A DNA stretch of 29,181 nucleotides from a virus. Within the stretch, counting starts at the first letter, position 1. The number at the start of each line of letters is the position of its first letter. The position numbers and the translations under genes are program-made. Where the stretch lies: positions 1-29,181 of IMG/VR virus record IMGVR_UViG_3300044858_005132; one strand, given 5' to 3'. Shown here one piece after another: positions 21,766-28,586 of this stretch. A model generated the notes under the pieces. The model had not been told where the DNA came from and did no database searches. It worked only from the letters and a program-made list of their open reading frames with translations.

Positions 21766-22820
21766 TAATCTACTCCTTGTCTAATTAAATCCTGTTCTTG
21801 TTCAGGGGTGATCCCCGTTGCACCGATAAAGATAGCGTCTTCAATGTCAGCCCCTCTCAGGTTAGCTTTACTCAGGTCAGCCCCTTTTAGGTTAGCCTCA
21901 ATCAGAATAGCTGCATTCAGGTCAGCCCCACTCAGGATAGCCCAACTCAGATCAGCCCAACTCAGAATAGCATCACTCAGAATAGCATCACTCAGGATAG
22001 CCTTAATCAGTTTAGCCCCACTCAGGTCAGCTTCTCTCAGGTCAGCTTCACTTAGGATAGCTTCACTCAGTTTAGCTTCTCTCAGGTCCGCTCCACTAAG
22101 GATAGCCCCTCTCAGATTAGCCCCTCTCAGGATAGCCCCACTCAGGTCCGCTTCACTTAGGATAGCCTTAATCAGCTTAGCCCCACTCAGGTTAGCCCAA
22201 CTCAGGTCAGCCCTTCTCAAGTTAGCCTCAATCATTTTAGCCCAACTCAGGTCAGCCCAACTCAGGTCAGTCCTTCTCAGGTTAGACCTTCTCAAGTCCG
22301 CTCCACTCAGCTTAGCCCCACTCAGGTTAGCCCAACTCAGGTCAGCCGCGCTCAGGTCAGCTCTTATCAGTTTAGCCCCACTCAGGTCAGCCCTTCTTAG
22401 TTTAGCCCCCCACAGGTTAGCCTCACTCAGGTCTGCCCCACTTAGGTCAGCCTTAATCAGTTTAGTCTCACTCAGTTTAGCCCCTCTCAGAATAGCCCCA
22501 CTCAGTTTAGCTTCTCTCAGGTCCGCCCCACTCAGGTCAGCCTTAATCAGGTCAGCCCCACTCAAATCAACTTTATATAGAGTTGTCTTATCGATTGTTC
22601 CCTCTCGAATTTCCTTAATTAATTCGGCTTTTTCAATAACTTTTACATCTGTAGTGAACTCTGCTTTTGTGACGATAATTTTGGGTATATCGTCTAATTT
22701 AACATTGAGAAGGGCTTGCAATTCCCCAGATTGATGTAAATCTGCTAGACGCTGGAGTCCATCTTCTGAACCTTCTAAAAATAATCGAATACTGCCTTTA
22801 AGTTGCGGTTTAATGTTCAT
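21765..22820 (-). CDS. Pentapeptide-repeat protein B
   Basis: 351 aa, AGGAGTAAACCA before the ATG. The N-terminal ~85 residues (LKGSIRLFLEGSEDGLQRLA) are nearly the same as in protein A at 338-1096. About 48 pentapeptides follow (LSGADLSEANLWGAKLRRAD style) and the end GATGITPEQEQDLIRQGVD matches A as well. The two differ mainly in repeat number, as expected from slippage or recombination between repeats. It is translationally coupled to the small broken gene after it. Role unknown. Confidence 0.9.
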   Translation of the reverse strand: MNIKPQLKGSIRLFLEGSEDGLQRLADLHQSGELQALLNVKLDDIPKIIVTKAEFTTDVKVIEKAELIKEIREGTIDKTTLYKVDLSGADLIKADLSGADLREAKLSGAILRGAKLSETKLIKADLSGADLSEANLWGAKLRRADLSGAKLIRADLSAADLSWANLSGAKLSGADLRRSNLRRTDLSWADLSWAKMIEANLRRADLSWANLSGAKLIKAILSEADLSGAILRGANLRGAILSGADLREAKLSEAILSEADLREADLSGAKLIKAILSDAILSDAILSWADLSWAILSGADLNAAILIEANLKGADLSKANLRGADIEDAIFIGATGITPEQEQDLIRQGVD

Positions 22821-22865
22821 TGGTTTACTCCTGATTAATTACAAGAACTGATTGTTAATTTTGCA

Positions 22866-23099
22866 TTAATCCAACTTAGACAACAAAGCTTTAATTGTAT
22901 TTAATGCAGTACCTTCTGGTGTATATCTTGGTACAGATGCTATGGTTAATAGCTCTTCAAGCATCTGACCAAAAAATTCTAATTGCTCTTCTTTATCAGA
23001 AAAAGGAAAAACTAAATTACCGACTGTATCTGTTAACTTATTTGACATCAGTGGAATCTGATGTTCTGTGCGTGCATGATAGTGAATTTTTTGGCTCAT
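22866..23099 (-). CDS. 77-aa protein, function unknown
   Basis: MSQKIHYHARTEHQIPLMSN begins it; the C-terminal half is helical (EEQLEFFGQMLEELLTIASV, GTALNTIKALLSKLD). No motif recognised. It overlaps the 3' end of the next upstream gene by 62 bp, so one of the two boundaries may be wrong. Confidence 0.5.
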   Translation of the reverse strand: MSQKIHYHARTEHQIPLMSNKLTDTVGNLVFPFSDKEEQLEFFGQMLEELLTIASVPRYTPEGTALNTIKALLSKLD

Positions 23100-23244
23100 T
23101 GATTTTCTCTAATTTATTAGGGTGACTGTACCAATGTGATATAGCATAACCTTTGCATTCGGTTATTAATAATAAAGTATGTCCTGTTATTAATTTATCA
23201 TTCCAGTAGAATTTAATCATTACTCTAAAAGTTTGACTGGACAT
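23038..23244 (-). CDS. 68-aa protein, function unknown
   Basis: The start may be at 23244 (MSSQTFRV) or at MIKFYW (23220). The first 45 residues look like a real fold (MIKFYWNDKLITGHTLLLIT, YAISHWYSHP) and may be distantly related to the 62-aa protein at 23355-23543 (LLIxxxxxxAIxHW). The last ~20 residues overlap the next gene and look less protein-like. Confidence 0.45.
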   Translation of the reverse strand: MSSQTFRVMIKFYWNDKLITGHTLLLITECKGYAISHWYSHPNKLEKINEPKNSLSCTHRTSDSTDVK

Positions 23245-23407
23245 AGCTCACGACGGCATTGTGAATAAACCTTAAGTCTGTAGTTATGGTTGTTTGATCG
23301 CCATAGTTTTTATTGTTAATATGCAGAATGACGATAAATTTTCGACAAAGATAATTAGTCGTTAGTCCATCTATAACACCAAACGATACCAGAGGTACTA
23401 ATATCAA
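23225..23407 (-). CDS. Possible small ORF, doubtful
   Basis: 60 codons; GLTTNYLCRKFIVILHINNK and RFIHNAVVSYVQSNF look protein-like, but the ATG lies inside the upstream gene and both ends overlap neighbours. The true start may be internal and non-ATG. Kept because otherwise a 110-bp gap would be unexplained. Confidence 0.25.
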   Translation of the reverse strand: MILVPLVSFGVIDGLTTNYLCRKFIVILHINNKNYGDQTTITTDLRFIHNAVVSYVQSNF

Positions 23408-23543
23408 TGCGTTCTATTTCGACTGGGTTGTCATTTTTGCCACTAAAATAATTACACCAATGCCAAATAGCCTCTGGTTCGGATTTTGATGCGATAAGCA
23501 GACTAAATGATGTGACTGAGTCTTTAATTAGGTATAAGTTCAT
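23355..23543 (-). CDS. 62-aa protein, function unknown
   Basis: MNLYLIKDSVTSFSLLIASK then SEPEAIWHWCNYFSGKND. A compact alpha/beta pattern with repeated Trp, seen in small cyanobacterial accessory proteins. No motif. The gene lies between the antitoxin and the doubtful small frame. Confidence 0.5.
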   Translation of the reverse strand: MNLYLIKDSVTSFSLLIASKSEPEAIWHWCNYFSGKNDNPVEIERIDISTSGIVWCYRWTND

Positions 23544-23572
23544 AAATCCTCGTTAATAGTCGTAAAAATATC

Positions 23573-23851
23573 CTAATCGATTTGATTTGCTAGAGATTCT
23601 CGGTAAAGTCTTTCACGATCTATCCAGAAACGAGCAGTAGGTACACCTAAAGCTAATTCCATTTTGTAGGCAATACGAATGGTAATCTCCACTTTACCTT
23701 TTATTAGTTGATTGATAGTCTTTTTTGGCAACCCCATGCGCTGGGCAAATTCACCTCTAGTTATTTTTCTCTCTTTTAGGATGTCAGCAAGGGTTTCTCC
23801 TGGTGGGGAGACCCAATCGGGCGCATATCTGTTCTCAGTAGTATTAGTCAT
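23573..23851 (-). CDS. higA: HigA-type antitoxin (XRE-family HTH)
   Basis: 92 aa from the ATG at 23851 (MTNTTENRYAPDWVSPPGET). The HTH (ITRGEFAQRMGLPKKTINQL, then IKGKVEITIRIAYKMELALG) has the HigA/VapI pattern, with the typical GETLADILKE lead-in and ARFWIDRERLYRE tail. HigA proteins bind and neutralise the HigB mRNA-cleaving toxin and repress their own operon. No HigB reading frame is adjacent, so this is either an orphan antitoxin or is paired with the 181-aa gene five bases upstream. Confidence 0.85.
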   Translation of the reverse strand: MTNTTENRYAPDWVSPPGETLADILKERKITRGEFAQRMGLPKKTINQLIKGKVEITIRIAYKMELALGVPTARFWIDRERLYRESLANQID

Positions 23852-23856
23852 GGGTA

Positions 23857-24402
23857 TTAATAGTTGCAAAAAAAATCATAAACAAAATAATTGACAACCT
23901 TGACCGCTTCCTTGACTCTTGGAATAAAGTCAATATCTAAGTTAATAAAAATAAAAGGCTCTTCTGTTTGTTTTGTGTTTTTTAGTTTATGATAACACGA
24001 AATATCTAGTAATAAAATATCTCCCGCTTTTAAGACTAATTTTTGAGTATCTTTTCTTGGGACTAATAAAGAGTTTATTTGATCATCCCTACTTTTAAAG
24101 GGAGTATAGTTTTTCAAGAGTTTTTCTAAAGTATTATTATCTATTGTAGAAGCGTAAAGTTCATAATTGTCGCTTGAAACAACTAAAATAATTGAATATT
24201 TTTTATCTTCATCAATGTCGTCAGTGTGCCATTCTACCCCCAACGTCCACCATAGAGAATAAGGATCAAACAAGTCTAAAGGATTGTTAATCCAATTGTG
24301 TTTTGCTCTTGTAGAAAAGGTAGTAGAACCGCAAATCAATTCTATTATTTTGTTCAACTTTTCTAAATTGCGATATTTGCCTAATTTATGCAGAGGTTTC
24401 AT
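23857..24402 (-). CDS. 2OG-Fe(II) oxygenase-like protein
   Basis: 181 aa. A double-stranded beta-helix pattern is suggested by GVEWHTDDID (H59, D61), a strand-rich middle (KKYSIILVVSSDNYELYAST), and AGDILLLDISCYHKLKNT with H138, giving an HxD...H metal triad. A 2-oxoglutarate-binding Arg downstream is not clear (FIPRVKEAV is a candidate). Substrate unknown; prolyl-hydroxylase-like proteins have this size. It ends 5 bp before the HigA-like gene, so the two share a transcript, and an unusual toxin role cannot be excluded. Confidence 0.45.
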   Translation of the reverse strand: MKPLHKLGKYRNLEKLNKIIELICGSTTFSTRAKHNWINNPLDLFDPYSLWWTLGVEWHTDDIDEDKKYSIILVVSSDNYELYASTIDNNTLEKLLKNYTPFKSRDDQINSLLVPRKDTQKLVLKAGDILLLDISCYHKLKNTKQTEEPFIFINLDIDFIPRVKEAVKVVNYFVYDFFCNY

Positions 24403-24455
24403 TTTTTTTGTTTGGTTGATGATTGTTTACTGATAACTAATAACTGATCGATAAA

Positions 24456-24908
24456 TTAAGTAAACAGTCTTGATGCAGTTGCTAACAGATACACCCATTC
24501 TTCTTCAAGCATTAATTCCGTTTTGGAACCGGCTATATCGAACAAACAAAAGTTAACTTCGTCTATGGGATTACCATCGTAGAATAACTCAATATCAGTA
24601 TATGGGAATACTGTCATAAAGCTAAACTTAAAGTCGGCATTTTGGCGATTTTCGCAGGTTAGTGTAGCAGAATGATCTGAATTTATTTTTAGTTTCCAGT
24701 CAATAATTAAAGGGAAATCTTCTGGCTCTTCGTTACCCTTTATCCATTTATCAATTTCATCTATTATTCGTCTTTGACCCTTTTGAATAAAATAGTAAAT
24801 GCCTTCCGAATATCGAAATGGGAATAACTTTGTTTTGTACCACTTTAACTTAAAGTCTTGTGGCTCTGAGTCAATTTTAGGGAATTGTCCTATATCCATC
24901 ATTGTCAT
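24456..24908 (-). CDS. 150-aa protein, function unknown
   Basis: Starts MTMMDIGQFPKIDSEPQDFK, with AGGAGTAAAACA before it. Aromatic and acidic, predicted mostly beta (IIDWKLKINSDHSATLTCEN, SFMTVFPYTDIELFYDGNPI). No domain recognised. The leader and downstream spacer are the array's standard type. Confidence 0.6.
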   Translation of the reverse strand: MTMMDIGQFPKIDSEPQDFKLKWYKTKLFPFRYSEGIYYFIQKGQRRIIDEIDKWIKGNEEPEDFPLIIDWKLKINSDHSATLTCENRQNADFKFSFMTVFPYTDIELFYDGNPIDEVNFCLFDIAGSKTELMLEEEWVYLLATASRLFT

Positions 24909-24958
24909 TGTTTTACTCCTAAGTAATTTGTTTACTGATAACTGATACCTAGCTAAAA

Positions 24959-25183
24959 TTAATCAAAAATTGAGCAGATTATTTCTTCCATTTTTTCCGT
25001 GTAATTACATACAGGACGGCAATTTAATTGTTTATGGCAAAGATCGTAAAATTTAGCTTTACTGCCTGCTTTTTCCCATATCCAATGAAGCATCTCACCG
25101 TCAATTCCTTGATTATATGCCCACATATCCGCTTCAATTTTCTCAGATTCATCTTTCCAGTTAGAATTTTGTTGCTGTGTCAT
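24959..25183 (-). CDS. 74-aa protein, function unknown
   Basis: MTQQQNSNWKDESEKIEADM then AYNQGIDGEMLHWIWEKAGS. Helical with two cysteines near the end. It directly follows an FGE-fold gene. The same opening (MTQQQN) and leader reappear after another FGE gene at 27026-27071, but there only the first codons survive. Confidence 0.55.
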   Translation of the reverse strand: MTQQQNSNWKDESEKIEADMWAYNQGIDGEMLHWIWEKAGSKAKFYDLCHKQLNCRPVCNYTEKMEEIICSIFD

Positions 25184-25207
25184 GATACTTAACTCTTAGT
25201 GGTTTTT

Positions 25208-25238
25208 ACTGACAACTGACAACTGACAACTAATAACT
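25208..25238. repeat. Heptamer repeat, ACTGACA x3 plus ACTAATA
   Basis: Perfect tandem seven-base units between two genes. The same type (ACTGATA, ACTAATA) occurs at nearly every gene junction from 24.4 to 28.6 kb and is a known class of short tandem repeat in cyanobacteria. Confidence 0.9.
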
Positions 25239-25244
25239 AATTCA

Positions 25245-25778
25245 TTAATCACAAACTACCCGAAAACCAATATTACGCCAGCAAGAGTTTTTAAAATAGT
25301 AACTGAGTTGATGTTGTGCAGCACAACATCCATAAGAGTAGGTGTCGAATCCGCCCCCACGGGGAACGTTTTGACACAATTCCCAGACGTTGCCGTGCAT
25401 ATCGTACAATCCCCAATTGTTAGGTAATTTCTGACCCACAGGATGAGTTATAAGTCCAGAATTATCTTCGTACCAAGCGTAATCTTTTAGCTGATCGAAA
25501 TCATTACCAAAGCTAAATAGGGTTTCAGTTCCTGCCCGACAGGCATATTCCCATTCTGAATTTGTAGGTAGGCGATAGTTTTTACCAGTCTTTTTTCTTA
25601 GTTTTTGGTAAAAAGCTATAGCGTCGTTATAGCTAACACTTTCTACCGGATTTTGAGGTCTGTTTATAAAATAAGAGGGGTTAATTCCCATTACCGCCTC
25701 ATATTGTTCCTGAGTGACTGGATATTTTCCAATTTTAAAGGTTACGCCAGGAATCTTTACCATTTCAATCTCAATCAT
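25245..25778 (-). CDS. FGE-fold protein B, short form
   Basis: 177 aa, starting MIEIEMVKIPGVTFKIGKYP. It carries the usual fold marks: [75 protein letters not shown], and GFRVVCD at the end. FGE-fold proteins in cyanobacteria are often display or binding proteins rather than sulfatase activators. The catalytic cysteine pair of true FGE is not evident. The C-terminal segment (25255-25365) has fewer NNC codons than the other copies (AAA, GGA and CAA occur), so it is either an old, drifted variable region or is not under diversification. Confidence 0.85.
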   Translation of the reverse strand: MIEIEMVKIPGVTFKIGKYPVTQEQYEAVMGINPSYFINRPQNPVESVSYNDAIAFYQKLRKKTGKNYRLPTNSEWEYACRAGTETLFSFGNDFDQLKDYAWYEDNSGLITHPVGQKLPNNWGLYDMHGNVWELCQNVPRGGGFDTYSYGCCAAQHQLSYYFKNSCWRNIGFRVVCD

Positions 25779-25833
25779 TGTCTTACTCCTAATAGTTTTT
25801 TACTGATAACTAATAACTGCTATTCAGAATTCA

Positions 25834-26124
25834 TCAAAATAAATTCGCTTTATAAAATTGGTTTGCAGGAGGTTCATGCCCTTGACCACCAAGCTGCTCA
25901 TCAATCCATTCTTTTATTCCTGGTGACAACTCAGACACCGTAATGATCGGAGGCAGATCTAAGTCAGGATAAAACATCACATAGTATTGTCGCTGAATGT
26001 TAAGCGCTGGACAAGGCAGTATATCTTCGTAAACAGTTAAAACTGTTAGTATGTGTTTTGAATCAACAACAAGAGCAATTCTGCCTCCGTTTGGAGAGAT
26101 ACCTTCGATGCGAATACCTTTCAT
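25834..26124 (-). CDS. MKGIRIEG family, member 1
   Basis: 96 aa, AGGAGTAAAAAA before the ATG. It opens MKGIRIEGISPNGGRIALVV and has QYYVMFYPDLDLPPIITVSE then LSPGIKEWIDEQL. It is the first of three paralogues (with 26170-26457 and 26805-27026) that share MK(G)IRIEG, SKHILxVLxxYEDxLP, a QYYVxF strand and an ELSPxxxEW helix. Function unknown; the small alpha/beta fold and multicopy nature suggest accessory partners. Confidence 0.65.
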   Translation of the reverse strand: MKGIRIEGISPNGGRIALVVDSKHILTVLTVYEDILPCPALNIQRQYYVMFYPDLDLPPIITVSELSPGIKEWIDEQLGGQGHEPPANQFYKANLF

Positions 26125-26169
26125 TTTTTTACTCCTAATAGTTTTTTATTGATAACTGATAACTGCTAT

Positions 26170-26457
26170 TTAGTCAGGAATACTATCCTCATCACCATAC
26201 CCAGTCCAAACTCGACCAACGATTTGTTTATCAATCCATTCTTTTAGCCCTGGTGACAATTCAAATGTCGTAATGGCTGAATATGATGCAATTGGATCAT
26301 CGAAAATTACATAATATTGTTCAGTGTTTTCAATTTGTGAACAAGGTAATAAATTCTCGTAAGTATCTAAAACACATAGTATGTATTTCGTACTGACAGT
26401 AATAGCAATTCTGCTGCCTAATCTCACAGAAAAACCTTCGATGCGAATACCTTTCAT
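26170..26457 (-). CDS. MKGIRIEG family, member 2
   Basis: 95 aa, MKGIRIEGFSVRLGSRIAIT. Clear paralogue of the two neighbours: YILCVLDTYENLLPCSQIEN, EQYYVIFDDP, FELSPGLKEWIDKQI. Its acidic tail (GYGDEDSIPD) differs from member 1, so the C-terminus is the variable part. AGGAGTAAAAA leads the ATG. Confidence 0.65.
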   Translation of the reverse strand: MKGIRIEGFSVRLGSRIAITVSTKYILCVLDTYENLLPCSQIENTEQYYVIFDDPIASYSAITTFELSPGLKEWIDKQIVGRVWTGYGDEDSIPD

Positions 26458-26524
26458 TTTTTACTCCTAAATAATTGTTATTTTGACGTGGTTCCGAGCC
26501 AAGTTAAAATCTAATCATCACTAC

Positions 26525-26753
26525 TCACTTTAGTTTAATGATTTGACCAGTTTTAACGTCTATAGCCTCAAAATACAATAAATCGTCTCGTTGATTGTAA
26601 TATTCAAAAATTTCAGTAACATCAGCTTCTGTATTTATATTGTGGGAATACTTTAGTTTTTCCTTTCTTATCGCGTATAATAGCGACAACAGTAGAAGTC
26701 TGATTCTTAGGATTGCCATTCTCATCTTTTTCTGCAAAGCTTAAGTGAAACAT
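26525..26753 (-). pseudogene. Small gene broken by a frameshift
   Basis: From the ATG at 26753 the frame reads MFHLSFAEKDENGNPKNQTS, TVVAIIRDKKGKTKVFPQYK, YRS, then TGA at 26622. In the next frame the protein goes on without a gap: EADVTEIFEYYNQRDDLLYF, EAIDVKTGQIIKLK. One indel near 26630 joins the two. The open frame that starts at 26737 mixes a shadow N-terminus with the true C-terminal part. There is no slippery sequence typical of programmed frameshifting, so recent decay is most likely. Confidence 0.65.
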
Positions 26754-26781
26754 AATTACCTCTGTTTATTTGTTGATGATA

Positions 26782-26802
26782 ACTAATAACTGATAACTGA
26801 TA
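26782..26802. repeat. Heptamer repeat ACTAATA-ACTGATA-ACTGATA
   Basis: Three tandem seven-base units in the spacer just after the third MKGIRIEG-family gene. Same class as 25208-25238. Confidence 0.9.
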
Positions 26803-26804
26803 AA

Positions 26805-27026
26805 TTAACTGTTCCATTGACGCAATTCAGGTGATAACTCAAGCGTAGTTATAATTGGCTGCAGTTGAATAATGGGATCAAAAACTACATAGTACTGCTT
26901 TTCCGTATCCAATTGTCGCGAAGGCAATACATCTTCATAAATATAAGCCACGTACAGTATATATTTTAAGTCGATAACTATACCGACTTTACTGCACCCA
27001 CAAATACCTTCAATACGAATCTTCAT
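26805..27026 (-). CDS. MKGIRIEG family, member 3
   Basis: 73 aa from the ATG at 27026 (MKIRIEGICGCSKVGIVIDL), with AGGAGTAAAA upstream. A start at 27071 would add MTQQQNNQNDYLGVK. That prefix is the remnant of a gene start like the one at 25183 and contains this gene's Shine-Dalgarno, so it is rejected. The protein is shorter than its paralogues, ending ELSPELRQWNS. Function unknown. Confidence 0.6.
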   Translation of the reverse strand: MKIRIEGICGCSKVGIVIDLKYILYVAYIYEDVLPSRQLDTEKQYYVVFDPIIQLQPIITTLELSPELRQWNS

Positions 27027-27111
27027 TTTTACTCCTAAATAATCGTTTTGATTGTTTTGTTGCTGTGTCATGACAGTTAACTACTAATAGTTTTTACTGA
27101 TAACTGATTGA

Positions 27112-27756
27112 TTAATCACAGACTACTCGAAAACCGAGAGTGTTGAAGCTGTTGCCATAGCCGTAGTCGTCGCTAATTGCGGAACGGCAGAAATAAGGAA
27201 TGTCGCTCCAGGAACCGCCCCGCTGACACTTATCAATACACCATTCCCAGACGTTACCGTGCATATCGTACAATCCCCAGGCATTGGGTAACTTTAATCC
27301 TACGGGATGAGTTGTACCCTCAGAATTTCCGCAATACCAAGCGTAATCTTCTAACTGATGACAATCATTACCGAAATAATAGTTAGTAGTAGTCCCTGCT
27401 CGACAAGCATACTCCCACTCTGATTCTGTGGGTAAGCGGTAATTCTTACCAGTTACTTGACTTAGTTCTTGACAAAAAGTTATGGCATCGTTATAGTTAA
27501 CTTGTTCTACTGGATTTTGAGGATTGCTTTGAAAATGGGAAGGATTAGTTCCTATTACTGCTTGATACTGTTCTTGAGTCACTGGATATTTTCCTATTGC
27601 AAAAGTTGCGTCAGGAACTTTTACCATTTCAATCTCAATTGCAATTTTAGGGTCTAAACCCGCAAGTTTAGCTAACTCAACCAGATCATCTGTATCTGCA
27701 TTAGCAAGACGCAGGTACAGTTCTTCAACTTCTCGAATAAAATCTGCATCACTCAT
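27112..27756 (-). CDS. FGE-fold protein C with DGR-like variable region
   Basis: 214 aa. An N-terminal helical segment (MSDADFIREVEELYLRLANA) is followed by the FGE/C-type-lectin-like fold: [56 protein letters not shown]. The variable region (27128-27222) lies between RGGSW and LGFRVVCD. Its codons run AGC GAC ATT CCT TAT TTC, then ATT AGC GAC GAC TAC GGC TAT GGC, so almost every variable codon ends in C or T. This is the pattern left by a DGR, which copies a template RNA with errors at A. Solvent-exposed ligand contacts would thereby be diversified. Confidence 0.85.
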   Translation of the reverse strand: MSDADFIREVEELYLRLANADTDDLVELAKLAGLDPKIAIEIEMVKVPDATFAIGKYPVTQEQYQAVIGTNPSHFQSNPQNPVEQVNYNDAITFCQELSQVTGKNYRLPTESEWEYACRAGTTTNYYFGNDCHQLEDYAWYCGNSEGTTHPVGLKLPNAWGLYDMHGNVWEWCIDKCQRGGSWSDIPYFCRSAISDDYGYGNSFNTLGFRVVCD

Positions 27757-27818
27757 TTTTTTGCTCCTAAATAATTGTTAGTTGACAACTAATAACTGAT
27801 AGCCAAGCGAACACAGAG

Positions 27819-28520
27819 TTAAGAACTGTAATCATCTATGTGATCCAGAGACGTTTGAAAACCAGACCAGTATATAGCGGTCAGAAGCTTTCCTCTTTCC
27901 TCTTTAGTCTGTAGAGTCTCTAGGTATTCTACTACTTCAGATAAAATCATATCTTTGTGAGGTTCAGATAACTGTGCTTCCCACATCTCCTCAGCTAATA
28001 GTGTTGGTCTAATAGTTTCTGCCACTCGAAAACCGATACTGTCGTAGCGGCTACCGCGGCGTATGTAGTCGATGCGAAGCGCGGAACGGAAGTTAAGAGG
28101 ATCGGTGCAGTAGGAACCGCCTCGTATTACAACCTGCTGGCACCATTCCCAGACGTTGCCGCGCATATCATAAAGTCCCCAAGCATTGGGCTTCTTTTGT
28201 CCTACAGGATGAGTTGTCTGCTGAGAATTTCCTTTATACCAAGCGTAATCTCCATAATAGTCGTCCGCACGACAGGCATATTCCCATTCCGCTTCCGTTG
28301 GTAAGCGATATTGTTTTCCTGTTGCTTTACTTAATTTCTGGCAAAAAGTTTCAGCATCATCATAGCTGACATTTTCTACTGGATTTTGAGGATTATCTTG
28401 AAAGTAAGCGGGATTAACTCCCATTACTGCTTTATATTGTACCTGAGTCACAGGATATCTGCCAATCCTAAAACTTTTAATTTCTTGACTCGCTGGTATC
28501 TCTACCATTGTAATTGCCAT
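27819..28520 (-). CDS. FGE-fold protein D with DGR-like variable region and C-terminal extension
   Basis: 233 aa. Fold marks: [54 protein letters not shown]. The variable region (28026-28122, from IRGGS to GFRVA) has TAC TGC ACC GAT CCT CTT, CGC ATC GAC TAC, CGC TAC GAC AGT ATC. Compared with gene E, 22 of 26 aligned codons keep the same third base while the first two differ widely. After it comes a 60-residue helical extension ([20 protein letters not shown] onwards), shared with gene E, that would place the display domain on a scaffold or partner. Confidence 0.85.
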   Translation of the reverse strand: MAITMVEIPASQEIKSFRIGRYPVTQVQYKAVMGVNPAYFQDNPQNPVENVSYDDAETFCQKLSKATGKQYRLPTEAEWEYACRADDYYGDYAWYKGNSQQTTHPVGQKKPNAWGLYDMRGNVWEWCQQVVIRGGSYCTDPLNFRSALRIDYIRRGSRYDSIGFRVAETIRPTLLAEEMWEAQLSEPHKDMILSEVVEYLETLQTKEERGKLLTAIYWSGFQTSLDHIDDYSS

Positions 28521-28586
28521 TTCTTACTCCTAAGTGCTTTATTTTTAACAACTGATAGCTAACTTTTTGGGAGGGGCCTTATAATT

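Noticed and set aside
21808-22734. 308-codon plus-strand frame opposite pentapeptide gene B
   Set aside because: Same antisense artefact of repetitive coding sequence.
24403-28586. CRISPR array or integron built from the heptamer repeats
   Set aside because: Units are seven bases with no unique spacers, and no attC-like folds, cas genes or integrase are present.
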